Position numbers and translations under genes: made by a program. From the NCBI RefSeq assembly GCF_005082365.1, contig NZ_CP034900.1, positions 62,001-126,000 on the forward strand: a stretch of 64,000 nucleotides of DNA, read 5' to 3'. This DNA comes from Buchnera aphidicola (Artemisaphis artemisicola) (GTDB taxonomy: Bacteria > Pseudomonadota > Gammaproteobacteria > Enterobacterales > Enterobacteriaceae). The stretch's first letter is position 1, and the number at the start of each line of letters is the position of its first letter. Under the pieces are notes generated by a model, which had not been told where the DNA came from, made no database searches, and saw only the letters and a program-made list of their open reading frames with translations. Of this stretch, positions 1 through 11,534 are shown piece after piece.

Positions 1-19
1 AAAGTAGTATTCGGTTCAT
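1..19 (-). CDS. ribB: Possible 5' end of ribB (3,4-dihydroxy-2-butanone-4-phosphate synthase), cut by window edge
   Basis: Only six codons are visible, reading MNRILL on the minus strand. An AAGG ribosome-binding motif at 27-30 sits seven bases ahead of the ATG. E. coli RibB begins MNQTLL, so four of six residues agree, and the position directly downstream of hldE would suit a co-oriented gene. This is a weak identification from a very short stretch. The start itself (motif plus ATG in a non-coding gap) is better supported than the name. Confidence 0.35.
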
Positions 20-93
20 TAAAAAACCTTAATAAAATGAAAAAATTAAAAATAAATTAGATGAAAAAGTTTTAAATTAATAAAAATATTTTT

Positions 94-1041
94 TTATTGA
101 TAATTTAATGCAGAATTTAATTCATGAATAGTTAATGTTTCAGTACCTATTTTTTTTATAACTACACTAGCTCCAACATTTGCATAAAAACATGATTCTT
201 CTAAAGAATATCCTTGCGCTAAAGAAGCAGCAATAATTGCAATTACTGTATCTCCTGCTCCAGTAACATCAGATGCTATTTTTGATCTTGCAGGAAAATG
301 CATTGGTTTTTTGCAAGGTTGAAATAATGTCATTCCATTTTTAGAGCGAGTTACTAATAATGCTGATAATTTAAGTTCAAATAATAATTTGATTCCTTTT
401 TGTAAAATATCATTTTCTGAATAACATTTTCCAACTATTTGTTCAAATTCAGATAAATTTGGTGTTAATAAACTAACACCAGAATATTTTTTAAAATCTA
501 TTCCTTTTGGATCTACTAGTATAGGTATAGACATTTTTTTTGCTAAATCAATTATTTTTTTTATACAAATTAAGGTGCCTTTAGCATAATCTGATAATAC
601 TAAAATTTTAAAATATGATAAAGCAACAAAAATTTTCTGATATAATAAATCAATTTTTTTAGAGATATATTTTTCTTGAAAATCTACTCGAATTAATTGT
701 TTTTTTTCTGATAAAATTCTAATTTTAGTAATGGTTTTATTTTTTTTAATAGTGATTAAATCACAATAGATTCTAACATGATTCATGAGTTTTTTTAATA
801 TTAAACCTTCATGATCCATTCCAATAAATCCAATTATTTTAGAATTACCTCCAATTTCTGCAATATTTTTAGCTACATTTGCAGCTCCTCCGGGTTGTTC
901 TTTAACTTCATTAATCGGTATAATTGGTATTAATTCTTCAGATAATACGTGATGATTTTTACTATACCAATAACAATCTAATATCAAGTCTCCAACTACT
1001 AAAACTAGTGCGTTTTTAAAATTGATTGTTTTTTTTTTCAT
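94..1041 (-). CDS. hldE: HldE/RfaE kinase domain only: D-beta-D-heptose-7-phosphate kinase
   Basis: A PfkB-family sugar kinase that phosphorylates heptose 7-phosphate at C1 in ADP-heptose (LPS core) synthesis. Counting from an in-frame ATG at 1074, GGAAN lies near residues 62-66 and the catalytic DVTGAGD near 269-275. I chose the ATG at 1041 because an AGAGA motif precedes it and it aligns with the E. coli start; this gives 315 residues. E. coli HldE is about 477 residues, with a second nucleotidyltransferase domain from about residue 340. Here the frame stops right after the kinase fold (ends SALNYQ) and nothing resembling the second domain lies in the 74 bases before the next start. The gene is therefore half-length, although the kinase motifs look intact. 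Confidence 0.88.
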   Translation of the reverse strand: MKKKTINFKNALVLVVGDLILDCYWYSKNHHVLSEELIPIIPINEVKEQPGGAANVAKNIAEIGGNSKIIGFIGMDHEGLILKKLMNHVRIYCDLITIKKNKTITKIRILSEKKQLIRVDFQEKYISKKIDLLYQKIFVALSYFKILVLSDYAKGTLICIKKIIDLAKKMSIPILVDPKGIDFKKYSGVSLLTPNLSEFEQIVGKCYSENDILQKGIKLLFELKLSALLVTRSKNGMTLFQPCKKPMHFPARSKIASDVTGAGDTVIAIIAASLAQGYSLEESCFYANVGASVVIKKIGTETLTIHELNSALNYQ

Positions 1042-1265
1042 AATGTTATCTCTTATAAATATAAATTTTTTCATTGATATTAAATATTTAATAGATTTTT
1101 ATAAAAATAAATATAAATTATTATTAACGTTTTAATAAATGATATAATTTTTTTATATATTATCTATACGATTATTACAAGATTTAATTATTAAAAACAA
1201 TAAATAATCTATTTGAAGATTTTTTATTATAGAATAAAATTGCATTTTTAGTACGAGAAATTATT

Positions 1266-2489
1266 ATGAAAATATATTTAGTAGGAGGAGCAGTTCGTGA
1301 TTCTTTATTAAACCTACCTGTTAAAGATAAAGATTGGGTTGTAGTCGGTGGTTCAAAAGAAATATTATTAGCAAAAAATTTTCAACAAGTAGGAAAAGAT
1401 TTTCCAGTTTTTTTACATCCAGAAACACATGAAGAGTATGCATTAGCAAGAAAAGAAAGAAAATCTGGAGTAGGATATACTGGTTTTGAAACTGATTATA
1501 GCTCTAATGTTACTTTAGAAGAAGATTTAATAAGACGCGATTTAACAATTAATGCAATTGCTCAAGATGAGCATGGTAATTATATTGATCCTTTTCAAGG
1601 TAAAAAAGATATTAAATATGGTTTAATACGTCATATTTCAGAATCTTTTACAGAAGATCCATTACGTGTTTTACGTACAGCAAGATTTGCCGCTGCTTTA
1701 GTGCATTTAGGCTTTACAATAGCAAAAGAAACGATGGATCTAATGTGTGTTTTAGTAAAAAAAAAAGAATTATTGCATTTAACATCGCATAGAATATGGA
1801 ATGAAACTCAAAAAGCTTTTAAAACTTCAAATCCTCACGTATATTTTCAGGTTTTATATAGCTGTAAAGCATTAAAATTATTTTTTCCAAAAATTCATAT
1901 ATTATATGAACAACAAATATTTTTTAATTTTTATTATTTTAAAAAATTATTTAATAAATATTTTATAATCATGGGATTAGCTGAAATTTCAGTTTTTAGT
2001 AAAGATATTGATATACGTTTTTCTTACCTCTGTCAATTTTTATGTATTAATCGAATAAATTCGTATTCTTCAAAAACATTTTTTGATAAATATTCTGCTT
2101 CTATTGTTAATAATTTATGTCAACGTTTTAATATTCCATCATATATTAGAGATATAGCTTCTTTAAATGTAGGATTTTGTTTTTTTTTAAGTACAATTCA
2201 TAATCAATCATCTGAAAACATTATAAAATTTTTTTTAAAAATCGATGCTTGGAGAAGACCAGAGCGTGTTAAAAAAATTGCATTTTTAAATAATTTTAAT
2301 TTTTTAAATTTAGATAAATCTCTTTGTTGTTTAAAAAAATATTTTTCTGTTGTACAAAATATTTCAATTAAATTAATTTTAAATAAAAGTTTAAAAGGTC
2401 ATGAAATAAGAAATGAATTAATGAAATTAAGAGTTAAAACACTTCAGTTATGGCGTTTGAAAAATATTACACTCTCTTTTGATATGTAA
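1266..2489 (+). CDS. cca: CCA-adding tRNA nucleotidyltransferase with degenerate HD domain
   Basis: Adds or repairs the 3' CCA of tRNAs, which matters here because three of the four tRNAs in the window do not encode CCA. The nucleotidyltransferase half is intact: GGAVRD at 7-12, the metal-binding D21-K-D23, and RRDLTINAIA at about 90-99. At 407 residues it is close to E. coli Cca (412). The C-terminal HD phosphohydrolase half is collinear but has lost its signature. E. coli CHDLG corresponds to C256-Q-F-L-C260, and other histidines of that region are also replaced. The 3' repair phosphatase/phosphodiesterase activity is therefore probably gone. A run of ten A residues at 1757-1766 encodes three lysines in frame. 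Confidence 0.93.
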   Translation: MKIYLVGGAVRDSLLNLPVKDKDWVVVGGSKEILLAKNFQQVGKDFPVFLHPETHEEYALARKERKSGVGYTGFETDYSSNVTLEEDLIRRDLTINAIAQDEHGNYIDPFQGKKDIKYGLIRHISESFTEDPLRVLRTARFAAALVHLGFTIAKETMDLMCVLVKKKELLHLTSHRIWNETQKAFKTSNPHVYFQVLYSCKALKLFFPKIHILYEQQIFFNFYYFKKLFNKYFIIMGLAEISVFSKDIDIRFSYLCQFLCINRINSYSSKTFFDKYSASIVNNLCQRFNIPSYIRDIASLNVGFCFFLSTIHNQSSENIIKFFLKIDAWRRPERVKKIAFLNNFNFLNLDKSLCCLKKYFSVVQNISIKLILNKSLKGHEIRNELMKLRVKTLQLWRLKNITLSFDM

Positions 2490-2501
2490 AATTGTTTTAA
2501 C

Positions 2502-3299
2502 TTAATTAGTCAAATAAATTAATGCAGATAGTATAAAACGATATATTCCAAAAAATATTAGTGACGTTTTATTAATAAGTTTTAATAATTTTTTAATGAA
2601 TAATGAGGCAATTACAAAAGAAATAATAAATCCAAACAAAAATACTGGCATATCCAATATTTTAATTTTATTAATATTATTTATTAAATCAAAAAGAGAC
2701 GCTCCTATTAATAGAGGAATAGATATTATAAAAGAAAATTCTATCGCAGTTGATCTTTTAATTCCTAATAATATTGCAGTTCCTATTGTAGCGCCTGATC
2801 TTGAAAAACCAGGATATAAAGAAAAAATTTGAAAAAATCCAATGATAATACATTGTAAAAAAGAAATATTTACAATATTATTTACTTTGTGTTTTTTTGG
2901 TTTAAAAATTTCACATATTAATAAAAAAAAACCGCCTAATATTAATGAATACATAACATTGTATATTTTAAATAATGTTTTTATTTCTTTATAATATAAA
3001 AAACCTATAAGTATTGTAGGTACAATAGAAATAAGAATGTGAATATTTTTTGTATTTATATTTAAAAAATTATTTTTATATATTATAATTTCAGAAATTT
3101 TTTTACGAAAAAAATATAATATTGCTAAACTAGAACCTAATTGAACAAATATTTCTAATGTATTTTCGTGATTACTTTCGACTTTTAACCAATGAGAAAC
3201 AAGAATCATATGTCCTGTAGAAGATATAGGAAGAAATTCTGTTACTCCTTCTATTATTCCAAGAATAATAGATAAAGTTAATTTGTGTAAATAAATCAT
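2502..3299 (-). CDS. uppP: Undecaprenyl-diphosphatase UppP/BacA
   Basis: Integral membrane phosphatase that recycles undecaprenyl pyrophosphate to the lipid carrier for peptidoglycan precursors. It has 265 residues, close to the E. coli protein, and is made almost entirely of hydrophobic helices. Two family signatures are visible: an N-terminal GVTEFLPISSTGH block at about residues 18-30 and a later GFSRSGAT block. A CAGGA ribosome-binding motif precedes the ATG. It lies just downstream of the pts operon terminator, so it is probably expressed separately. It converges with cca with only 12 bases between the stops. Confidence 0.95.
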   Translation of the reverse strand: MIYLHKLTLSIILGIIEGVTEFLPISSTGHMILVSHWLKVESNHENTLEIFVQLGSSLAILYFFRKKISEIIIYKNNFLNINTKNIHILISIVPTILIGFLYYKEIKTLFKIYNVMYSLILGGFFLLICEIFKPKKHKVNNIVNISFLQCIIIGFFQIFSLYPGFSRSGATIGTAILLGIKRSTAIEFSFIISIPLLIGASLFDLINNINKIKILDMPVFLFGFIISFVIASLFIKKLLKLINKTSLIFFGIYRFILSALIYLTN

Positions 3300-3323
3300 T
3301 ATTTTTCCTGTTTGAAATTTATA

Positions 3324-3360
3324 TTAAAAAAATTAAAACGGTACTAAATAGCACCGTTTT
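3324..3360 (-). terminator. Rho-independent terminator of the pts operon
   Basis: Downstream of crr on the minus strand, AAAACGGT and ACCGTTTT (3335-3342 and 3353-3360) form a perfect 8-bp stem around a 10-base loop. Minus-strand transcription then enters a T-rich tract (AATTTTTTTAAT). Position, stem and T tract all fit a terminator ending the ptsH-ptsI-crr transcript. Confidence 0.82.
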
Positions 3361-3371
3361 TATATTGAAAA

Positions 3372-3875
3372 TCAATTATATAAAGAAATAATAACTGTTT
3401 TTCCAGCAACAATAGTACCAGATGATTTTTTTATTTTTTTAAATTTTTCCATATTAGATATAACAACAGGAGTTAAAATAGATTTAGCCTTTTTTATGAG
3501 TAAATCTAAGTCTAATGTAATAATTTTATCTCCTATTTTTACTTTTTCATTATTGTCTACATTTTTTTTAAAACCTTTGCCTTTTAGTTGCACAGTATCA
3601 ATTCCAAAATGAACAAATAATTCAACGTTATCTTCTGAAATAATTGAAAAGGCATGCATGCTTTCAAATATTTTTCCAATAGTGCCATTTACTGGCGCAA
3701 GTATTTGATTTCCTGATGGTTTAATTGCTATTCCATCACCTACAATCTTATTAGAAAAAACTACATCTGGTACGTCTTCAATGTTTATTATTTCTCCTGA
3801 CAATGGTGCGATAATTTCTATTTTTTTAGAAAAAATGGGTTTTTTATGATTAAAAAGATCTGACAAGAAACTCAT
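3372..3875 (-). CDS. crr: PTS glucose-specific enzyme IIA (EIIA-Glc)
   Basis: Cytoplasmic phosphocarrier that takes phosphate from HPr and passes it to the membrane glucose transporter. The 167-residue protein is collinear with E. coli Crr (169). The phosphorylated histidine is H89 in the VHFGIDT motif, and the stabilising histidine is H74. A GGAG ribosome-binding motif precedes the ATG. It is the last gene of ptsH-ptsI-crr, 42 bases after ptsI, and is followed by a clear terminator. The N-terminal amphipathic segment is short but present. In E. coli this protein also signals through adenylate cyclase; whether that role persists cannot be judged here. Confidence 0.96.
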   Translation of the reverse strand: MSFLSDLFNHKKPIFSKKIEIIAPLSGEIINIEDVPDVVFSNKIVGDGIAIKPSGNQILAPVNGTIGKIFESMHAFSIISEDNVELFVHFGIDTVQLKGKGFKKNVDNNEKVKIGDKIITLDLDLLIKKAKSILTPVVISNMEKFKKIKKSSGTIVAGKTVIISLYN

Positions 3876-3917
3876 TTTTTTCTTCTCCTAAGTGCTGCTA
3901 TTTTTATTATACGTTGA

Positions 3918-5639
3918 CTATTTTAAAGTCTTATTAAAAGCTTCTACTAAATTAATTACTTCTTTGGTGGTTTTTAATGTTAGTGCTTTTTGTGCTAGTT
4001 TTTCTGCATCAGAAAAACACACATTGCGAATGATTTGTTTAATTTTAGGAATACTAATTGAACTCATACTAAATTCATCAAGTCCCATTCCTAATAACAG
4101 AATAGTTGCACGTTCGTCTCCTGCTAATTCTCCACACATTCCTGTCCATTTCCCATCTTGATGAGAAACGTCAATGACTTGTTTAATTAGTTTTAAAACA
4201 GATGGGTTCATAGGATTGTAAAGATGTGAAATTAAATCATTTCCTCGATCAACAGCTAGAGTGTATTGTGTTAAATCATTGGTTCCAATGCTAAAAAAGT
4301 CTACTTCTTTTATTAAAAAATCGGCTATTATCGCTGATGCAGGAGTTTCTATCATGATTCCGATTTTAATATTTTTATCAAATAATATATTATTACTATG
4401 TAATTTTTTTTGAAGTTGCTGTATTTCTAATTTTAATATTCTAATTTCTTCTACAGATATAATCATAGGAAATAAAATATATATTTTTCCAAAAGCAGAA
4501 GCTCGAAGAATAGCATTTAATTGAGCATGTAATATTTCTTTTCGATCTATTGAAATACGTATAGCTCGCCATCCAAGAAAAGGATTATCTTCTTTTGGCA
4601 AATTCATATAAGGTAGATCTTTATCTCCACCAATATCCATTGTTCTAATAATAACAGCTTTATTTTTCATTAACTCAGCTATTTTTTTATATGCTTGAAA
4701 TTGTTCATTTTCATTTGGTAAACAATTTCTTCCCATAAATAAAAATTCTGTTCGATAAAGACCAATACACTCTGCACCATTTTTTTTAGCAGATTGAATA
4801 TCTTCTATATTACCAATATTAGAACCAATTTTGATCTGATGTCCATCAATAGTTTTAGCTTGTAAATTTTTTAAATTTATTAATTTATTTTTTTTTAAAA
4901 TATAGTTGTTTTTTGCTTTTTCTTTTTGATTAATTATTTCTTGAGAGGGATTTATAAAAATTTGATTATGAATAGAATCGAGAATAATATAATCATTATT
5001 TTTTACAATATCAGTTATATTTCCTGTTCCCACAATTGCAGGAATTTCTAATGATCTTGCCATGATTGAGGTATGTGATGTTTGTCCTCCTAAATCTGTA
5101 ATAAATCCTAAAACATAATTTAAATTAATTTGTGCTGTTTCTGAAGGAGTTAAATCTTTTGCAATTAAAATTACTTCTTTTTTTATATTACTTAAATCGA
5201 TAATATCAAGATTAAGTATATTCTTTAATAAACGATTTCCAATATCTCTTACGTCGATAGCTCTGTTTTTTAAATATTCATCTTTTATTTCTTCTAGAGC
5301 TTTAGCTTGTCCTTCAATTACTAATTCAGTAGCTGCAGCAGCAGATATTTTTTTCTCTTTTATTAAAGATATAATTTCACGTTCAAATTCTTCATCTTCA
5401 AGAAGCATAATATGACCTTCAAAAATGCTTTCTTTTTTTTCTCCAAATTTTTCTCTTGTTTTGATTTTTATGTCCGTAAGTTGTTGTACTGATTTGTTTC
5501 TACCTTCAAAAAATCTTTTTACTTCTTTTGTAATATTTTCAAGAGTAATTATTTTCCGGTGAATAACAATTTCTTCTTCTTTTAATAAAAGAGCAGTTCC
5601 GAAAGCTATACCCGGTGATGCTAAAATGCCTGAAATCAT
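3918..5639 (-). CDS. ptsI: PTS enzyme I (phosphoenolpyruvate-protein phosphotransferase)
   Basis: First enzyme of the sugar phosphotransferase system: it transfers phosphate from PEP to HPr. The 573 residues match E. coli EI (575). The phosphorylated histidine is H189 in GGQTSHTS, at the same number as in E. coli. The C-terminal PEP-binding barrel is complete, with signature blocks around [23 protein letters not shown] and the catalytic-cysteine region GMCGELAGD. The AAAGG motif before the ATG is a good ribosome-binding site. It is the middle gene of the operon, separated from ptsH by 147 bases that contain a hairpin. Confidence 0.97.
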   Translation of the reverse strand: MISGILASPGIAFGTALLLKEEEIVIHRKIITLENITKEVKRFFEGRNKSVQQLTDIKIKTREKFGEKKESIFEGHIMLLEDEEFEREIISLIKEKKISAAAATELVIEGQAKALEEIKDEYLKNRAIDVRDIGNRLLKNILNLDIIDLSNIKKEVILIAKDLTPSETAQINLNYVLGFITDLGGQTSHTSIMARSLEIPAIVGTGNITDIVKNNDYIILDSIHNQIFINPSQEIINQKEKAKNNYILKKNKLINLKNLQAKTIDGHQIKIGSNIGNIEDIQSAKKNGAECIGLYRTEFLFMGRNCLPNENEQFQAYKKIAELMKNKAVIIRTMDIGGDKDLPYMNLPKEDNPFLGWRAIRISIDRKEILHAQLNAILRASAFGKIYILFPMIISVEEIRILKLEIQQLQKKLHSNNILFDKNIKIGIMIETPASAIIADFLIKEVDFFSIGTNDLTQYTLAVDRGNDLISHLYNPMNPSVLKLIKQVIDVSHQDGKWTGMCGELAGDERATILLLGMGLDEFSMSSISIPKIKQIIRNVCFSDAEKLAQKALTLKTTKEVINLVEAFNKTLK

Positions 5640-5718
5640 AACATTACCTTTAATAAAATTTGTCTATTAAGAAATTGAAAATACGAGATGTCAGGCGAAT
5701 ACATATTTTTTTATGAAA

Positions 5719-5754
5719 TATTCCGGAAGTTTTATTATATAACCTCCGGTATTT
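5719..5754 (-). other. Imperfect GC-containing hairpin between ptsH and ptsI
   Basis: In the 147-base ptsH-ptsI spacer, a TTCCGGAAGTT-like arm (5721-5731) faces AACCTCCGGT (5741-5750). They form a CCGG-centred stem with one wobble and one bulge. No T tract follows on the minus strand, so a simple terminator is unlikely. It could be an mRNA stability or processing element that sets the HPr to EI ratio; that is inference. Confidence 0.4.
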
Positions 5755-5786
5755 TAGAAATTTTGTAAATTATTTCGATAGAATAA

Positions 5787-6044
5787 TTATTCTAATTCTG
5801 TCATTATTGTAGATAAATGTTCAATTGCTTTTTGTTCGTCTTCTCCTTCTGCTAATAGTGTAATCAGACTGCCTTTAACTAATCCAAGTGTTTGAATTTT
5901 AAATAAACTTTTTGCATTAACTGATTTTCCGTTATAAATTATAGAAATTTCAGAAATAAATTTTTTTGCTTCTTTTACAAATTGAGCAGCAGGACGAGTA
6001 TGAAAACCATTTGGAGCAGTGATTGTAATCTGGTTTTGAAACAT
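5787..6044 (-). CDS. ptsH: Phosphocarrier protein HPr
   Basis: Small phosphocarrier between enzyme I and the EIIA domains. It has 85 residues, as in E. coli. The phosphorylation site H15 is in [11 protein letters not shown], and S46 in NAKSLFK is at the conserved regulatory-loop position. An AAGGAAA ribosome-binding motif precedes the ATG. It is the first gene of the pts operon, with cysK upstream on the same strand as in E. coli. Confidence 0.97.
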   Translation of the reverse strand: MFQNQITITAPNGFHTRPAAQFVKEAKKFISEISIIYNGKSVNAKSLFKIQTLGLVKGSLITLLAEGEDEQKAIEHLSTIMTELE

Positions 6045-6154
6045 TTTTTTTCCTTATTTATAATACATAAAATAATACATGAATAAATGTTTGTAAAAAA
6101 ATTATAGTAAACATATTTATATTTATTAATTAAAATATTACTTCTACAATAAAA

Positions 6155-6190
6155 AAATTTTAAGAAACAATTTTTTATCCTAGAAATTGT
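6155..6190 (-). terminator. Weak candidate terminator after cysK
   Basis: Downstream of cysK on the minus strand, ACAATTT and AAATTGT (6167-6173 and 6184-6190) can form a 7-bp A/T-rich stem, followed after about ten bases by a T-rich run. The stem is weak, so this is only a candidate. Confidence 0.3.
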
Positions 6191-6202
6191 ATTTTAATAA
6201 TA

Positions 6203-7162
6203 TTATCTATTTACTAATGATTTAGAAAATAATTCCGTACTTAAATAACGTTCACCTGAAGAAGGCAATATAACAACTATATTTTTATTTAAAAAATTTT
6301 TTTGTTTTTGTATTTTTAAAGCTGCACATAAAGCTGCTCCAGAAGAAATTCCTGCTAATATTCCTTCTTTATACATTAGTTGTTGAGCCATAAATATTGA
6401 TTCTTCACTAGAAACAGTAATTATTTGATCAATTAATGTTAAATTTAGATTTTTAGGGATAAACCCAGCTCCAATGCCTTGTATTTTATGCGGTCCTGGT
6501 TTTATTTCTTTTCCTGATAAAAATTGCGTAATAACAGGTGATTCAGAAGGTTCAACGGCTATGCTAATTAAATTTTTTTTACCTTGTCTTTTTTTTATAT
6601 ATTTTGTGATGCCTGTAATAGTTCCTCCGGTTCCTACAGCAGAAATTAAAATATCTATACTACCATTAGTATCATTCCAAATTTCCGGACCAGTGGTTTT
6701 ATAATGAATTTCAGGATTAGCTGGATTTTCAAATTGTTTTAATAAAAGATATTTTTTTGGATTGCATAATGCAATATCTTTAGTTTTAGAGATTGCTCCT
6801 TGCATACCATATTTTCCATCTGTTAATATTAATTTTGCACCTAAAGCTATTAGTAATTTTTGTCTTTCGATAGACATTGTATCAGGCATAACAAGAGTTA
6901 ATTTATAGTTTCTAGAAGCAGCAACATATGCTAAAGCTATTCCGGTATTGCCGCTGGTTGCTTCTATTAACTCTATATTTTTATTTAAATCTCCCTTTTT
7001 TTCTGCACTCCATATCATATTAGCACCAATTCTACATTTAACACTAAAACTTGGATTTCTAGATTCTATTTTTACTAAAATATTTCCATTCCCTATTTTT
7101 TTTAAACGTACTAAAGGTGTTTTTCCAATAGTTAAAGAATTATCTTCATATATTTGATTCAT
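6203..7162 (-). CDS. cysK: Cysteine synthase A (O-acetylserine sulfhydrylase)
   Basis: PLP enzyme that makes cysteine from O-acetylserine and sulfide. It has 319 residues against about 323 in E. coli. The PLP lysine is K42, in [10 protein letters not shown]. The substrate loop EATSGNTG and the phosphate-binding GTGGTITG are present. The C-terminus keeps the SSGERYLST block. The start has an AAGGAA ribosome-binding motif. It lies upstream of ptsH on the same strand, as in E. coli, and is divergent from ligA across 272 A/T-rich bases. cysZ and zipA, which lie between cysK and ligA in E. coli, are absent here. Confidence 0.96.
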   Translation of the reverse strand: MNQIYEDNSLTIGKTPLVRLKKIGNGNILVKIESRNPSFSVKCRIGANMIWSAEKKGDLNKNIELIEATSGNTGIALAYVAASRNYKLTLVMPDTMSIERQKLLIALGAKLILTDGKYGMQGAISKTKDIALCNPKKYLLLKQFENPANPEIHYKTTGPEIWNDTNGSIDILISAVGTGGTITGITKYIKKRQGKKNLISIAVEPSESPVITQFLSGKEIKPGPHKIQGIGAGFIPKNLNLTLIDQIITVSSEESIFMAQQLMYKEGILAGISSGAALCAALKIQKQKNFLNKNIVVILPSSGERYLSTELFSKSLVNR

Positions 7163-7365
7163 GGTTTTCCTTGAATTAATAATTTTTATAAGATTTGATA
7201 TAGTTTGATTTTATTTTTATTAGTTAATATTTTCATAATATTGAATATTATTTTTTACTGTCATTTTTGATAAAAATAATACATAGATCTGATACCTATA
7301 TATTAGAATAAATATTTTTATATTATAAATAAAAATTATATAATAAAAATATTTTAATATACTAA

Positions 7366-9444
<2,079 letters not shown>

Positions 9445-9452
9445 ATTTTTTT

Positions 9453-9525
9453 TGGGTCGTGCAGGATTTGAACCTGCGACCAATTGATTAAAAGTCAACT
9501 GCTCTACCAACTGAGCTAACGACCC
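9453..9525 (-). tRNA. tRNA-Lys (anticodon UUU)
   Basis: A full cloverleaf reads on the minus strand. The acceptor GGGTCGT pairs with ACGACCC, the D arm is GCTC/GAGC, the anticodon loop CTTTTAA carries TTT, and the T arm is GCAGG-TTCAAAT-CCTGC. The discriminator is A and CCA is not encoded, so the Cca enzyme must add it. It lies 18 bases downstream of tRNA-Val and probably shares its transcript. Confidence 0.96.
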
Positions 9526-9543
9526 GTTTAATTATATAAATTT

Positions 9544-9619
9544 TGGTAGGTGATGACGGACTCGAACCGCCGACTTCCTCCGTGTAAAGGAGGAGCTCTA
9601 CCAACTGAGCTAATCACCT
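9544..9619 (-). tRNA. tRNA-Val (anticodon UAC)
   Basis: On the minus strand the acceptor AGGTGAT pairs with ATCACCT, the anticodon stem is CCTCC/GGAGG and the loop TTTACAC carries TAC. The sequence is very close to E. coli tRNA-Val(UAC). Unlike the other tRNAs in the window, the 3' CCA is encoded. It is first in a Val-Lys pair. Confidence 0.96.
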
Positions 9620-9639
9620 TTTTTAAAATTTATTTCTTT

Positions 9640-9667
9640 ATTTTAAAGCCGGAAGAAATAGAGTCAA
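9640..9667 (-). promoter_or_regulatory. Sigma-70 promoter for the tRNA-Val/tRNA-Lys pair
   Basis: On the minus strand TTGACT (9662-9667) and TAAAAT (9640-9645) are separated by 16 bases. Each matches the consensus at five of six positions. They lie about 20 bases ahead of the tRNA-Val 5' end. Confidence 0.7.
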
Positions 9668-9820
9668 TCTTTTTTTAATAAATAATATTTGTTTGTTGTA
9701 AATTTAATCATTATGATTAAATTACAATCAATAATAATCTTATTAAAATTAATAACGTCAATATAACATTTTTTTTACCTAAATTTTAATGATTTTAAAA
9801 TTAATATTTTTAAGGAACAC

Positions 9821-11230
9821 ATGAAAGTCAAAACTCGTTTCGCACCTAGTCCTACTGGAAATTTACATATTGGAAGTATTCGTACTGCATTATATTCTTG
9901 GTTGTTTTCTCGACATTATAATGGAAAATTTGTACTTCGTATAGAAGATACTGATATTCAACGTTCTGAAACAATATCGATTAATTCTATTTTAAATGGG
10001 TTAAAATGGTTAGGATTAAATTGGGATGAAGGGCCTTATTTTCAAAGCAAAAGATTAGGTAGATATAAAGAAGTTATTAATAATATGTTAAAAAAAGGAG
10101 ATGCATATATATGTGTTTGTTCATCTAAAATTTTAGAAGAAACAAGAATAAAACAAATGATGAAAGGTGATAAACCACGCTATCCTGGAACATGTAGAAA
10201 TTTAAGTTTTAAAAATTTTCATAATAATGATTATGTAATACGATTTAAAAATCCACTATTTGGAAAAATAAGTTTTAAAGATGAAATTAGAGGAGAAATT
10301 ACATTTAATAATGAAGAGTTAGATGATCTTATTATTCAACGTTCTAATGGAATGCCGACTTATAATTTTTGTGTAGTAATAGATGATTTAGATATGAATA
10401 TTACACATGTTATTCGTGGTGAAGATCATATTAATAATACTCCACGTCAAATTAATATTCTAAAATCTTTAGGAGCCAAAATACCTATTTATGCACATTT
10501 ATCAATGATTTTAGACGAAAATGGAAAAAAAATTTCAAAAAGAAAAAATGCTGTTAATATATTAGATTATTACGAAAACGGTTTTTTACCAGAAGCGTTG
10601 TTGAACTATATAATACGATTAGGATGGTCTTACAAAAATCAAGAAATCTTTTCTATATTAGAAATGAAAAAATTATTTAATTTAAAATCTATAAGTAAAT
10701 CTTCTAGTATTATTAATACAAAAAAGTTATTATGGCTTAATAAATATTATATAAATCATTTACCATTACAATATATTTCTACTCTTATAAAAAAACATAT
10801 GAATAATCAGAATATGAATTCTGATACTAATTTAATGTCTGTAGTTAACCTATTTCGAAATAGATGTTATACGTTAAAAGAAATTATAAGATCTTTTTAT
10901 TATTTTTATGAAGAATTTAATTTTTTTGATCAAATAGCAGTTGAAAATTATTTAACTTTAGAGAATTGTCGTATTCTAGAAGAATTTTATAAAAAAATAG
11001 AGAAATTATCAATTTGGGAACATATCGAAATATCTAGAATTATTAATAGTTTATCTGAAGCAATGCAAATAAAAGTAAATATCATTAATATGATTTTACG
11101 TATTTCTATTACAGGTAATGTTCATTCTCCTAGTATTAGTACTATTATTTATTTAATGAATAAAGAAAAAATTTTATTCAGAATTCAAAAAGCAATCAAT
11201 TATATTCAAAATATATCAACTAAAAATTAG
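9821..11230 (+). CDS. gltX: Glutamyl-tRNA synthetase
   Basis: Class I aminoacyl-tRNA synthetase that charges tRNA-Glu. It has 469 residues, close to E. coli (471). The HIGH-type motif is PTGNLHIGS near residues 11-19 and the KMSKS-type motif is KKISKRKNA near 236-244. Part of the zinc site is visible as CVCS...TCR at about 98-125. The C-terminal anticodon-binding helices are collinear with E. coli but strongly drifted. An AAGGAA ribosome-binding motif sits ahead of the ATG. The gene stands between the two tRNA loci, with 201 bases upstream of it. Confidence 0.96.
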   Translation: MKVKTRFAPSPTGNLHIGSIRTALYSWLFSRHYNGKFVLRIEDTDIQRSETISINSILNGLKWLGLNWDEGPYFQSKRLGRYKEVINNMLKKGDAYICVCSSKILEETRIKQMMKGDKPRYPGTCRNLSFKNFHNNDYVIRFKNPLFGKISFKDEIRGEITFNNEELDDLIIQRSNGMPTYNFCVVIDDLDMNITHVIRGEDHINNTPRQINILKSLGAKIPIYAHLSMILDENGKKISKRKNAVNILDYYENGFLPEALLNYIIRLGWSYKNQEIFSILEMKKLFNLKSISKSSSIINTKKLLWLNKYYINHLPLQYISTLIKKHMNNQNMNSDTNLMSVVNLFRNRCYTLKEIIRSFYYFYEEFNFFDQIAVENYLTLENCRILEEFYKKIEKLSIWEHIEISRIINSLSEAMQIKVNIINMILRISITGNVHSPSISTIIYLMNKEKILFRIQKAINYIQNISTKN

Positions 11231-11295
11231 TTTTTTATAATAAAATATAATTTTTATAATTTTATGATATTTAAAATTTTTTATAAAAAATAATA

Positions 11296-11324
11296 TTGAC
11301 AGAATTCATGTGTTTTTATATTGT
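11296..11324 (+). promoter_or_regulatory. Sigma-70 promoter of tRNA-Ala
   Basis: A perfect -35 TTGACA (11296-11301), a 17-base spacer, and a -10 TATTGT (11319-11324). The predicted start falls a few bases before the mature tRNA at 11334. This is the clearest promoter in the window. Confidence 0.82.
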
Positions 11325-11333
11325 AACGTTTTA

Positions 11334-11407
11334 GGGGCTATAGCTCAAAATGGCAGAGCGCTTGCATGGCATGCAAGATGTTGGCGGTTCGATTCCGCTT
11401 GGCTCCA
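11334..11407 (+). tRNA. tRNA-Ala (anticodon GGC)
   Basis: The acceptor GGGGCTA pairs with TGGCTCC (two G-U wobbles), the anticodon stem is CTTGC/GCAAG with loop ATGGCAT, and the T loop is TTCGATT. The sequence follows E. coli tRNA-Ala(GGC), with one extra base in the D loop. CCA is not encoded. It has its own strong promoter. Confidence 0.96.
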
Positions 11408-11487
11408 TAAACTTTTTTGATAAAAAATTTATATGAATGGAAAAAAAAATTCTGTTTTTTTTATTTAATTTAAGAATATTTTAGTAT

Positions 11488-11524
11488 AAAAAATAATGCT
11501 GTACTAATTTTGTTTTAGTACAGC
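11488..11524 (-). terminator. Rho-independent terminator of fliE
   Basis: GCTGTACTAA and TTAGTACAGC (11498-11507 and 11515-11524) form a perfect 10-bp stem with a 7-base loop, 11 bases past the fliE stop. On the minus strand the stem is followed by ATTATTTTTT. The T tract is on the fliE side only, so it ends the fliE transcript rather than tRNA-Ala. Confidence 0.85.
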
Positions 11525-11534
11525 GTAATCTAAA

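Noticed and set aside
2596-2832. Plus-strand frame opposite uppP
   Set aside because: Antisense shadow of the uppP signature-bearing gene; no family resemblance.
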